Below, piece after piece: positions 1 to 6,383 of a stretch of DNA of 11,566 bases. Under the pieces are notes generated by a model. It was given only the letters and a program-made list of their open reading frames with translations. It ran no database searches and was not told where the DNA came from. Position numbers and translations under genes: made by a program. The stretch spans positions 1 through 11,566 of the forward strand of contig JALUVW010000064.1 of NCBI GenBank assembly GCA_027020105.1, read 5' to 3'. Source of the stretch: Candidatus Falkowiibacteriota bacterium. Its GTDB lineage: Bacteria; Patescibacteriota; Patescibacteriia; Patescibacteriales; SZUA-104. Each line of letters starts with the position of its first letter. Position 1 is the first letter of the stretch.

Positions 1-118
1 TCTTGTTTCTCGGAGCGTAAGATTTCGTTCAAAGCCACCACGCGCTCGGCGCGTGGTCAGTCGTCCAAATCCGCTTGCGGATTTTCTTTGAAAAAAGTTC
101 GGATTTCGTTCAGAGTTC

Positions 119-169
119 GGAGCCAAAAACAAAAAACAGGCATCCCGCCTGTTTTTTGTTTTTGGCTCC
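119..169. repeat. 51-bp near-perfect palindrome (left arm)
   Basis: The left half, beginning ggagccaaaaac, is the reverse complement of the right half ending gtttttggctcc, around a short asymmetric centre (positions 141-147). As RNA it would form a stem of about 22 bp ending in a T-rich side. It could stop transcription on either strand. The same palindrome is at 4637-4687. Confidence 0.9.
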
Positions 170-333
170 CGCATTAAAACCTTCGCAAACTTTCACAATC
201 ACATTGCCGAATTTGATTCACAGAAGCAAAAAACGAAATTTGAAATGACAACTGACGCGCGCTCCGCGCGCGCGGTAATGCCAAACTCTGGCTTACGATT
301 TGCGTTTCCGCCCGCCTCGCAAGCTCGGCGGTA

Positions 334-422
334 GCCAAAAACAGAAAAATTTTCTTTTCATTTTTTAATTTTCGCCCGCCCCCTTTCTTTTAATAGGATA
401 GAAAATTTTTTCTGTTTTTGGC
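334..422. repeat. Nested inverted repeat inside the left arm
   Basis: Positions 334-354 are the reverse complement of 401-422 except for one extra A/T in the homopolymer run. They enclose a 46-bp spacer with a C-rich then T-rich core. The mirrored copy is at 4384-4472 in the right arm. The same layout (A-rich arm, asymmetric core, matching T-rich arm) recurs with a different sequence at 4853-4936, suggesting a family of spacer elements. Confidence 0.8.
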
Positions 423-477
423 TTAATTCCGCTACGCGCGGAATTGCGGAAACGCTAACGCCGACAATTCCTTTTTT

Positions 478-559
478 CCGCGCCTTCGGCGCGGTTGTTT
501 TCAGCCCTCTTTTTTCTCCGCCTTCGGCGGAGCGGAGTTTTCTTTTCGGGCTTCGCCCG
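478..559 (+). other. Three consecutive GC hairpins with TTC loops
   Basis: Perfect small hairpins occur at 478-494, 516-532 and 547-559, each with a GC-rich stem closed over TTC and separated by T-rich runs. They lie just upstream of the cluster A promoter region. The mirror images are at 4312-4328, 4274-4290 and 4247-4259, just after the HEPN gene. They may end transcription entering or leaving cluster A. No further function can be read from the sequence. Confidence 0.65.
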
Positions 560-571
560 AATTTTCAAGAT

Positions 572-600
572 TTGGCTATTTTTTAAATTTCTGATATTAT
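572..600 (+). promoter_or_regulatory. Probable promoter of cluster A
   Basis: TTGGCT (572-577) and TATTAT (595-600) are separated by 17 bp in the AT-rich stretch between the left repeat arm and the XRE gene. Further TATAAT boxes at 601-606 and 615-620 are alternatives with poorer -35 partners. No clear Shine-Dalgarno sequence precedes the ATG at 641. Confidence 0.45.
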
Positions 601-640
601 TATAATATATAAAATATAATAGAGTGATAAACCCAAAACA

Positions 641-841
641 ATGTCAAACAAAATTTCAGCGAATTTAAAGAAGTATAGATCAAAAAAGGGCTATTCTCTT
701 GAAAAAGTCGCTCGTTCCGCGGATTTGTCCTTAAACACAATTATCAAAGTTGAAAATGGAATCAATAAAAATCCAACCATTGAAACATTAACAAAAATAG
801 CCAAAGCGTTAGGCGTTGGCGTTGATGATTTGATAAAATAA
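641..841 (+). CDS. XRE-family HTH regulator, controller-like (cluster A)
   Basis: A 66-aa single-domain Cro/C1-type helix-turn-helix DNA-binding protein. The N-terminal helix (about residues 4-16) is followed by the turn and recognition helix containing SLNTIIKVENG, then an NPTIETLTKIAKALGV segment typical of the family. Its size and its place as first gene before nuclease genes resemble controller proteins of restriction-modification systems, so autoregulation of the operon is likely but inferred. It matches the regulator at 4990-5193 at 37 of 66 positions by eye. The next gene begins 3 nt after the stop codon. Confidence 0.92.
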   Translation: MSNKISANLKKYRSKKGYSLEKVARSADLSLNTIIKVENGINKNPTIETLTKIAKALGVGVDDLIK

Positions 842-844
842 AAT

Positions 845-1345
845 ATGGAAACAATAACTTTGTTGATATTAAAAAAGGCACCTGCATGGTTTGTTTCATG
901 GTCTTTTAGAAAAATATTTGGCAAAAAAAATCTTGCTGTGTTTAAAAGATTATTAGAACTACCGAAGTGAAAAAAAGTTTCTTTTGATTCGCCAGAAAAA
1001 TGGGTATTTGAAGATGATAATTCTTTTGTTATTGAAATATCCAGTAAATCAAGTGACTTTTCAGAAAAGTGGACTGACCATTTTCCAGATAAAAAATCTT
1101 TTAAAGTAGAAGTATTGCTTAAAATTAACGGTGAGCTTGTTACAAACGCATTGTTTTTTATCGGAGTTGATGGATGGCGTTATTTTGTGCCAATGCCCAA
1201 AATATCAGATGCTTATGGAAAACGATATTTTTACTGGGACAAGGAATCACTTGAGTATAAAGTGTTTGGAGTCATAGGCAGGGTTGATTATCTTTACAAG
1301 GGTTTAGATGAGTTTGGCAATGCTTGTGATGTTAAAATTAGATAA
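845..1345 (+). pseudogene. Unknown 166-codon gene interrupted by an in-frame TGA
   Basis: An ATG at 845, 3 nt after the XRE stop, opens a frame of 41 codons that meets TGA at 968-970. The same frame then continues without another stop to TAA at 1343-1345. The downstream part reads like real protein, with aromatic-rich strands such as DGWRYFVPMPK near the middle, and no frameshift is needed to join the two parts. I do not recognise the family. TGA may replace GGA (Gly) or TGG (Trp), giving a nonsense mutation. A shorter protein from ATG 1115 (76 aa) is possible. The position between the regulator and a nuclease suggests it belonged to the same system. Confidence 0.7.
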
Positions 1346-1354
1346 ATAAAAAAT

Positions 1355-2104
1355 ATGAAAAAATTATCACTTAGAGAAAAATCAATATTGGCTGGATTAT
1401 TTTTATCAAAATTTGACGAAAGAGGTTTAAGATACCTTGGTTTTGATAATTTTACAGAGGCATTTAACGTAATTGGGCTTGCTTTAAAAGTCAAGCCGGC
1501 TTCTGTTAAAAATTATAGAGATGAATTTGACCCAGTTTTTCCAAACAAAAGACAAGGTTGGCACAAGCGAGAAATGAGAGAATATTGCAGAGATATTTAC
1601 TTGTCTTTTAAGGATTTGGATATAAAAAGTTTTTCCAAGCTATTGAAAGAAATAGTTTATGAAAATCATGAATTAGACGTTTTAATGGAACAAGTTGCGA
1701 AAAAAGAAGATAAAGAAAGCTCTTTCGCTAAGCGACTTATAACAGGACAAGCAGCTGAATACTATTTCAAAGAAAATTATAAAAAAATCAATGTATTCAA
1801 AAATTACCAAATTGAAGATACAACGAGTCATGGTTGTGGTTTTGATTTTAAGCTTTATTCGAATAACAAAGATTTTTTGGGTGTGGAGGTTAAAGGTTTA
1901 AATAATTCAAGCGGAAATATTGCATTGACAAATAAAGAGTATTCGGTTGCTCAATTGTTGCGAGAGCGTTATTTTCTTTTTGTTGTTAAAAATTTCAAAG
2001 AAGTTCCTTTTCATGATTATTTTCAAAACCCATTGCATAGTAAATTGAAATTTAACAGAATAGAGACAAGAATAACGCAAATTTCATGGAATGCTCCTGT
2101 TTAG
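1355..2104 (+). CDS. DUF3883-type PD-(D/E)xK nuclease, probable restriction or defence effector
   Basis: A 249-aa protein. The N-terminal 110 residues are helical and charged and I cannot assign them. The C-terminal half (about 125-225) fits DUF3883 (Protein NO VEIN C-terminal domain), a PD-(D/E)xK nuclease fold found in restriction-like proteins. A conserved GQAAEYYF helix comes first, then GFDF with Asp164, then EVKG with Glu178 and Lys180 as the predicted metal-binding and catalytic residues. An LTNKEY motif and a FLFVV strand follow. The active site looks intact. The substrate is presumably DNA, but no methyltransferase partner lies nearby, so how self-DNA would be spared is unknown. The next gene starts 3 nt downstream. 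Confidence 0.75.
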   Translation: MKKLSLREKSILAGLFLSKFDERGLRYLGFDNFTEAFNVIGLALKVKPASVKNYRDEFDPVFPNKRQGWHKREMREYCRDIYLSFKDLDIKSFSKLLKEIVYENHELDVLMEQVAKKEDKESSFAKRLITGQAAEYYFKENYKKINVFKNYQIEDTTSHGCGFDFKLYSNNKDFLGVEVKGLNNSSGNIALTNKEYSVAQLLRERYFLFVVKNFKEVPFHDYFQNPLHSKLKFNRIETRITQISWNAPV

Positions 2105-2107
2105 AAT

Positions 2108-2326
2108 ATGAAAAACATTTTTTGTAAAAATAAAATTTATTCTGAAAACGACATTAACAAAATTAGTTCCGAAAATGGACTAACAACTATTGATTGCTTA
2201 AAAGATGAAAACATGATTAGTCTTGAAGAATTTGATAACGGAGAACTTGGTGGAGAATGTTTGTTTGAGTTCGATAGAATTAGTGAGAATAAATTTAGAA
2301 TGAGATGGTCGGAATTTGAAAATTAA
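2108..2326 (+). CDS. Small acidic protein of unknown function (72 aa)
   Basis: I do not recognise this protein. It is 72 aa and acidic, especially in the second half, with no signal peptide or membrane segment. It starts 3 nt after the nuclease stop, so it is probably cotranscribed, and a small acidic partner or inhibitor of the nuclease is one possible role (inference). Its TAA stop (2324-2326) is in the same frame as the restriction-enzyme remnant that follows directly. It might therefore be the front of a longer gene broken by a stop, although the two parts do not look like one family. Confidence 0.6.
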   Translation: MKNIFCKNKIYSENDINKISSENGLTTIDCLKDENMISLEEFDNGELGGECLFEFDRISENKFRMRWSEFEN

Positions 2327-2518
2327 ATAAAAGATAAGACCGCGCAATATTGGCTTGAAGCGATGAATGTTTTTGGAAACGGCGATGTTAGAGTTTCACC
2401 GCAAGGAAGTTTAAAAATCGGCAAAATCGGAATGCAAAGAAAAGGCGGAGACGGTGGACGAGATTCGGCGAAAATGTTGCAATTCAAAATTAATCCCGTT
2501 GAGCTTTTTGATAATTAG
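2327..2518 (+). pseudogene. C-terminal remnant of a probable type II restriction endonuclease
   Basis: This frame stays open for 63 codons between TAA at 2324-2326 and TAG at 2516-2518 but lacks a convincing start; the only ATG near its front is at 2363. The product contains MQRKGGDGGR followed by MLQFKINP, which I recall from the C-termini of type II restriction enzymes near the HaeII/NgoBV kind. The exact family is uncertain. Most of the enzyme is missing and no cognate methyltransferase is in the window. The Vsr gene starting 3 nt later fits, since vsr genes commonly sit beside cytosine-methylating restriction systems. I read it as the tail of a lost restriction-modification system. Confidence 0.6.
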
Positions 2519-2521
2519 GTT

Positions 2522-2905
2522 ATGGCAGACACTGTTTCAAAAAAGAAAAGAAGCGAAATAATGTCAAAAATAAAGAGCAAGGACACAAAGATTGAAATTG
2601 AATTTAGAAAAAAACTTTGGCGACAAGGTTTTAGATACAGAAAAAATCCGAAAGGATATTTTGGAAAACCGGATTTGGTTTTGAAAAAATATAAAACAGT
2701 TATTTTTATTGATTCTTGTTTCTGGCATGGCTGCAAAAAGCATTGTCGCTTGCCGTCAACAAGAAAAAATTATTGGCTCCCGAAAATTGAAAGAAACAAG
2801 CAAAGAGATAAAGAAGTTAATCGGCATTATAAAAAAGAGGGGTGGAAATTGATTAGGATTTGGGAGCATAATTTGAAAGATTATAAATTTAATTTTAACA
2901 AATAA
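2522..2905 (+). CDS. vsr: Very short patch repair endonuclease (Vsr)
   Basis: A 127-aa protein of normal Vsr length. Vsr nicks 5' of the T in T:G mismatches that arise when 5-methylcytosine deaminates, starting repair. The N-terminal RSEIMSKIKSKDTKIE helix, the KPDLV segment with Asp51, the FWHGC motif with His69 and Cys66, and LPSTRKNYW are all present. Asp51 and His69 match the E. coli enzyme's catalytic positions by alignment from memory; the residue at the E. coli His64 position is Asp64, which is common in the family. A zinc site is likely from the cysteines and histidines at 66-75. No cytosine methyltransferase is nearby, so the gene is an orphan, probably left from the system whose restriction-enzyme tail lies just upstream. 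Confidence 0.95.
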   Translation: MADTVSKKKRSEIMSKIKSKDTKIEIEFRKKLWRQGFRYRKNPKGYFGKPDLVLKKYKTVIFIDSCFWHGCKKHCRLPSTRKNYWLPKIERNKQRDKEVNRHYKKEGWKLIRIWEHNLKDYKFNFNK

Positions 2906-2908
2906 AAA

Positions 2909-3154
2909 ATGAATGATACAGATTTTCCAGAAATAAAAACAGGGAACGGTATAGACCGCGACCTTGCCGCGACAGCTAATGACCGCATTAAAAAAGCGGT
3001 TATTGAGGTTAATAAACTCGCCACGACCATTGAAACATTTAATAAACAATCATCTAAATATACAGAAAAGTTAGTAAAACTTACTTGGTGGATTGTTGGT
3101 TTAACTATCATTATGGTTGTCGGGTTAATAATACAAATCATTTTGGCTGTATGA
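2909..3154 (+). CDS. Small coiled-coil protein with one C-terminal membrane segment
   Basis: An 81-aa protein. Residues from about 20 to 57 form a charged amphipathic helix, probably coiled coil. Residues from about 59 to 80 form one hydrophobic membrane segment (TWWIVGLTIIMVVGL) running to the C-terminus, as in tail-anchored proteins. There is no signal peptide. It starts 3 nt after vsr, and its TGA stop overlaps the ATG of the HEPN gene as ATGA (3151-3154), so the two are very likely translated together. I infer a membrane partner or anchor for the HEPN protein; no named family is recognised. Confidence 0.82.
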   Translation: MNDTDFPEIKTGNGIDRDLAATANDRIKKAVIEVNKLATTIETFNKQSSKYTEKLVKLTWWIVGLTIIMVVGLIIQIILAV

Positions 3155-4218
3155 ATAGAACAAAAACAATGTTTTTCGCCTTTATGGGCAAAGAGCCAGA
3201 ACAAACAGAAAAAATATCTGAAATACAATACGGCTACGAATTTTGGAATTTGAAAAAATTCACTATTGACGAATTTGTTGAGGAGCTTAAAAATAAAATC
3301 CCTCCAGTAAACAATAATGTCGTTCACAATTACAAAACGGATAATGATAGCCGAGAACCGTACGCGATAACGGAAGAACAATTCAAAAAATGCTCATGGG
3401 GGCTACTCATTCCCGACACGCTAGAGGAGGGCGGTTTTAGCTACGCCGAAACGATGTTTATATTAAACCTCTATTCTCCTAACTTCTTGTACCCGTATTT
3501 CTATGTAAATGATATGGGTATTATGCGACAAAAGCACGATAAAGATTCAATGACTTATTTTCATACGCAGGATTGCTCAATTTTTAACAATAAAAATTTT
3601 GTTGAATTTTACAAAACTCTTTTTGAGCAATCCAAGTATGGTAGTTGGCATTTGGACAGAATACAATCGTGGAATAAAGAAGATTGGCGTTTGTTTGTAG
3701 CCGCGCTTTTATATTCTGAGTTAAAAGATTACGAAAACTCAAAAAGCTCATTTGGCTGGCAAAGAGAATCAGCAGAAATGACAACAATTTTGGAAGCACT
3801 ATTTACCGCCGGTGATAGCAGAAATGAAGAAGTGATGTATCGTTTGCGAAAAAGAATCGCTGCTTTGCTTGCTTGGAAATTTCCCGATATCGAAAAAGAC
3901 ATCAAAAAATTATACAGGGCGAGAAGCGCGTTTGTGCACGGATCCTTTTTTGAACAAATCGCAAAAGAAAGCCCGAACGCATACAATAACTTGCCGATAC
4001 CCGACTTTAATTTACTTTATAAACACAAAGAGTATGTGAGAGTTGCCCTTGTCGCTTATTTGAATTTGGCAAAAATAGTCAATTCGGATAACATAGATAA
4101 TGTGAAATCGGTAATGGACGCGCTTGAACAATCAATCATTGATATTGAATTGCGAGAAAAACTTATCTCTGAAACAAAAAAGTTATTTGATTTAATGCCA
4201 GAAATAAAATTCAAATAA
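3151..4218 (+). CDS. ApeA-like HEPN-domain protein, predicted RNase-type defence effector
   Basis: A 355-aa protein. I chose the ATG at 3151 because it overlaps the upstream stop as ATGA. An earlier in-frame ATG at 3085 would add 22 residues read inside the upstream membrane gene. The C-terminal part (about 200-330) matches ApeA-like HEPN domains: helix MTTILEALF, then LRKRIAALL, then a Y-R-A-R-S-A-F-V-H-G segment. In it Arg258 and His263 form the R-x4-H motif that gives HEPN proteins metal-independent RNase activity. The N-terminal 190 residues are a separate domain I cannot assign, possibly the sensor. Known ApeA-type proteins act in abortive anti-phage defence; that role here is inference. 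It is the last gene of cluster A, 23 nt before the right repeat arm. Confidence 0.8.
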   Translation: MNRTKTMFFAFMGKEPEQTEKISEIQYGYEFWNLKKFTIDEFVEELKNKIPPVNNNVVHNYKTDNDSREPYAITEEQFKKCSWGLLIPDTLEEGGFSYAETMFILNLYSPNFLYPYFYVNDMGIMRQKHDKDSMTYFHTQDCSIFNNKNFVEFYKTLFEQSKYGSWHLDRIQSWNKEDWRLFVAALLYSELKDYENSKSSFGWQRESAEMTTILEALFTAGDSRNEEVMYRLRKRIAALLAWKFPDIEKDIKKLYRARSAFVHGSFFEQIAKESPNAYNNLPIPDFNLLYKHKEYVRVALVAYLNLAKIVNSDNIDNVKSVMDALEQSIIDIELREKLISETKKLFDLMPEIKFK

Positions 4219-4240
4219 AAATAAATTCAACCTTGTCCCA

Positions 4241-4790
4241 AAAATTCGGGCGAAGCCCGAAAAGAAAACTCCGCTCCGCCGAAGGCGGAGAAAAAAGAGG
4301 GCTGAAAACAACCGCGCCGAAGGCGCGGAAAAAAGGAATTGTCGGCGTTAGCGTTTCCGCAATTCCGCGCGTAGCGGAATTAAGCCAAAAACAGAAAAAA
4401 TTTTCTATCCTATTAAAAGAAAGGGGGCGGGCGAAAATTAAAAAATGAAAAGAAAATTTTTCTGTTTTTGGCTACCGCCGAGCTTGCGAGGCGGGCGGAA
4501 ACGCAAATCGTAAGCCAGAGTTTGGCATTACCGCGCGCGCGGAGCGCGCGTCAGTTGTCATTTTAAATTCCTTTTCTTGCATTTGTGAATTAAATTCGGT
4601 AAAACAATTTCAAAAGTTTGCGTGTTTGATTTATCGGGAGCCAAAAACAAAAAACAGGCGGGATGCCTGTTTTTTGTTTTTGGCTCCGTATTTTGGACGA
4701 AATCCGAACTTTTTTCAAGGAAAATCCGCAAGCGGATTTGGACGACTGACCACGCGCCGAGCGCGTGGCGGCTTGCAACAACATCTTACG
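4241..4790. repeat. Right arm of long inverted repeat flanking cluster A
   Basis: Reverse complement of 16-565. The inner edge is sharp: position 4241 pairs with 565 and the next pair (4240/566) mismatches. The inner 320 bp (4241-4560) are identical to the left arm, while 4561-4636 has diverged. The whole stretch from the HEPN stop to 4989 has no believable gene. Frames such as 4233-4448 or 4626-4961 only translate repeat hairpins. Confidence 0.93.
4637..4687. repeat. 51-bp near-perfect palindrome (right arm)
   Basis: This is the exact reverse complement of 119-169, including the asymmetric centre. It stays identical although the sequence just inside it (4561-4636) has diverged between the arms, suggesting that this module is conserved or converted separately. 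Confidence 0.9.
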
Positions 4791-4852
4791 CGCGGAGCGC
4801 GTATCAACGCCAACCTTTCCGCGCCTCGGGCGCGCTCCTTCCAGTCGCGCTC

Positions 4853-4936
4853 GCAAAACCAAAATTTCCCTATCCTTAAAAAACGGCGGGGGTGCAGGGG
4901 GGGGTGCAAAAAATTGAAAGGAAATTTTGGTTTTGC
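4853..4936. repeat. Inverted repeat just upstream of the cluster B promoter
   Basis: Positions 4853-4869 and 4920-4936 are perfect 17-bp reverse complements. They enclose a strand-asymmetric core with a run of eight G at 4897-4904. Weaker pairing extends outward to about 4845 and 4942. It lies outside the long repeat arm and ends 17 nt before the -35 box, so it could insulate cluster B from upstream transcription. Confidence 0.8.
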
Positions 4937-4953
4937 TTGCGACGCTTCAAAAT

Positions 4954-4981
4954 TTGACTAATACAATAGGTTTATTATAAT
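4954..4981 (+). promoter_or_regulatory. Near-consensus promoter driving cluster B
   Basis: TTGACT (4954-4959) and TATAAT (4976-4981) are separated by 16 bp. Transcription would start about 7 nt after the -10 box, near 4988, almost at the ATG at 4990. The first gene may therefore be read from a leaderless mRNA, which fits the lack of any Shine-Dalgarno sequence there. Confidence 0.75.
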
Positions 4982-4989
4982 GGTAGTAT

Positions 4990-5193
4990 ATGGCAAGTAA
5001 ATTAAGCGATAACATAAGAAAGTTAAGAAAGAAAAAAGGCATTTCGCAAGATCGCCTCTCCAAAGAGGCGAATTTAGCGTTGAATACAATCGTCAAGATA
5101 GAAACCGACGAAAATTCCAACCCAACCGCTGAAACATTGCAAAAAATCGCCAAAGCGTTGGGCGTTAGCGTTGGCGATTTATTTAAACAATAA
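4990..5193 (+). CDS. XRE-family HTH regulator, controller-like (cluster B)
   Basis: A 67-aa single-domain Cro/C1-type DNA-binding protein. The helix-turn-helix includes GISQDRLSKEANLALNTIVKIE, given here as its start and end (residues 18-38). The C-terminal NPTAETLQKIAKALGV segment is shared with the cluster A regulator. It is the first gene after the strong promoter at 4954-4981 and probably controls it, as controller proteins of restriction systems do (inference). The ATG lies 8 nt after the -10 box. The next gene follows after 4 nt. Confidence 0.92.
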   Translation: MASKLSDNIRKLRKKKGISQDRLSKEANLALNTIVKIETDENSNPTAETLQKIAKALGVSVGDLFKQ

Positions 5194-5197
5194 CAAT

Positions 5198-6139
5198 ATG
5201 GCAACTAATAATTTAGGAAAAATTAAAAAAGTAGATCTACGCAAAGCGTGGAGTCATGAAGCGACAGATTTTACCAATTGGCTTGCAGAAGAAGAAAATT
5301 TGCGCTTTTTGAGTGATGAGATCGGTGTTGATATAAAACTTATTCAAACCGAAGCAACAGTTGGTAGGTTTAATGTTGATATTCTCGCAGAGGAAGAAAA
5401 TACGGGAAATAAAATAGTAATTGAAAATCAATTAGAACCAACAAACCACGATCATCTTGGAAAGATAATTACATATGCGTCTGGATTTGATGCAAGCATG
5501 GTGATTTGGGTTGTTAAAGAAGCACGAGAGGAACACAGACAAGCAATTGATTGGCTTAATGAACACACGGATGAAGATTTGGCATTTTTCTTGATTCAAG
5601 TTGAGCTTTGGCAAATTGGAGATTCTCCATTTGCGCCAAAATTTGAGGTTGTTTCCAAGCCAAACGACTGGGCAAAGACAGTTAAACAATCAGTAAGTAG
5701 TAGTAAAATTACTGATACTGCCGCTAGGCAGCTTGAATTTTGGAATCAGTTTAAAGCGTACGCAGAAAGTCATAACACTATTTTACGATTAGGAAGAAAG
5801 TCACGACCACAGCATTGGTTTGATATCAGCATCGGTAATAGTGATGCCCATATTTCTCTAACCCTCAACTCATTTGACGGAGTCATAAGAACTGAGCTTT
5901 ATATTCCTGACAATAAAGAAGTGTATCATTTTCTTGAACGACATAAAGAAGAAGTCGAGAAAGAGCTTGGTAAAATTGAATGGATGGAGTTACCAGAAAA
6001 GAAAGCAAGTAGAATTAAAGCAGAACTTCCTGGTGTAATTGATAATACTGACGACTGGGAAAAATATTTTGCATGGATGCAAGAAACTGCTGAAAAATTC
6101 CATGAGACATTTTCGAAATTGTTGAAAAAATATAAATAG
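5198..6139 (+). CDS. DUF4268 protein with PD-(D/E)xK nuclease-like N-terminal domain
   Basis: A 313-aa protein from ATG 5198, chosen because the earlier in-frame ATG at 5171 lies inside the regulator gene. Residues about 35-160 resemble a PD-(D/E)xK nuclease domain: VGRFNVDIL with Asp61, then VIENQLE with Glu76 and Gln78 (the E-x-Q variant of E-x-K), then NHDHLGK and an MVIWVVKEAREEHRQAIDWL segment. Residues about 190-310 are the DUF4268 domain (FWNQFKAYAE...; WFDISIG...). Such proteins occur in defence islands and their biochemical role is not firmly established; restriction of foreign DNA is the usual guess. The next gene begins 4 nt after its stop. Confidence 0.85.
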   Translation: MATNNLGKIKKVDLRKAWSHEATDFTNWLAEEENLRFLSDEIGVDIKLIQTEATVGRFNVDILAEEENTGNKIVIENQLEPTNHDHLGKIITYASGFDASMVIWVVKEAREEHRQAIDWLNEHTDEDLAFFLIQVELWQIGDSPFAPKFEVVSKPNDWAKTVKQSVSSSKITDTAARQLEFWNQFKAYAESHNTILRLGRKSRPQHWFDISIGNSDAHISLTLNSFDGVIRTELYIPDNKEVYHFLERHKEEVEKELGKIEWMELPEKKASRIKAELPGVIDNTDDWEKYFAWMQETAEKFHETFSKLLKKYK

Positions 6140-6143
6140 TATT

Positions 6144-6383
6144 ATGCAAAAACCATATTATAAAAAACCAAAATTTACACTCTATCAAGCAGACTGCTTG
6201 GAGTTGTTAGAATCGCTTCCAGAAAATTCTGTTGATATGGTTTTTGCCGATCCTCCATACAACCTTTCAAATGGAGGATTTACAGTCCATGCTGGGCGAC
6301 GTGTAAGTGTTAATAAAGGTGATTGGGATAAAAGTAACGGATTAAAAAAAGATTTTGAATTAAATTATGCAAATAGTTTTTAA
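6144..6383 (+). pseudogene. N-terminal stub of a DpnA-like GATC adenine methyltransferase
   Basis: Only 79 residues remain of an enzyme normally about 270 aa long. The stub keeps motif IV, DPPY at residues 36-39, inside FADPPYNLSNGG, and then VSVNKGDWDK. Both pieces closely resemble the pneumococcal DpnA methyltransferase (DpnII system), which methylates adenine in GATC. The homology ends near DFELN (about nt 6362), then the frame runs into TAA at 6381-6383, already inside the DpnI gene. The S-adenosylmethionine-binding FxGxG motif, which lies C-terminal in this class, is gone, so it cannot methylate. Loss of this enzyme is what makes the neighbouring DpnI tolerable. Confidence 0.85.

Larger units (their letters stand above)
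16..565. repeat. Left arm of long inverted repeat flanking defence cluster A
   Basis: This arm is the reverse complement of 4241-4790, with paired positions always summing to 4806, so there is no net gap over 550 bp. By eye, 246-565 matches perfectly, about 170-245 matches at roughly 70%, the 119-169 palindrome is identical, and 16-118 matches at roughly 90%. Similarity fades around positions 1-15. It contains no credible gene, and its high GC and nested hairpins differ from the AT-rich genes beside it. No transposase lies in or beside the arm. It could be a mobile-element end, an intergenic repeat family present twice by chance, or a recombination site. Confidence 0.93.

Noticed and set aside
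845..1345. UGA read as glycine throughout the genome
   Set aside because: TGA ends the genes at 3152-3154 and 7681-7683, and no other accepted intact gene has an internal TGA, whereas a recoded genome would show many.
2881..3381. 166-aa hydrophobic minus-strand frame
   Set aside because: It is the antisense shadow of the membrane protein and HEPN genes, which have clear coding features and an ATGA overlap.
4233..4448. 71-aa basic open frame after the HEPN gene
   Set aside because: It translates the hairpins of the right repeat arm, its composition is low-complexity, and the identical arm at the left end has no gene context.
4590..4961. Several 64-111-aa frames on both strands
   Set aside because: All lie in the repeat arm and its GC-rich edge, overlap each other in multiple frames, and show no protein family features.
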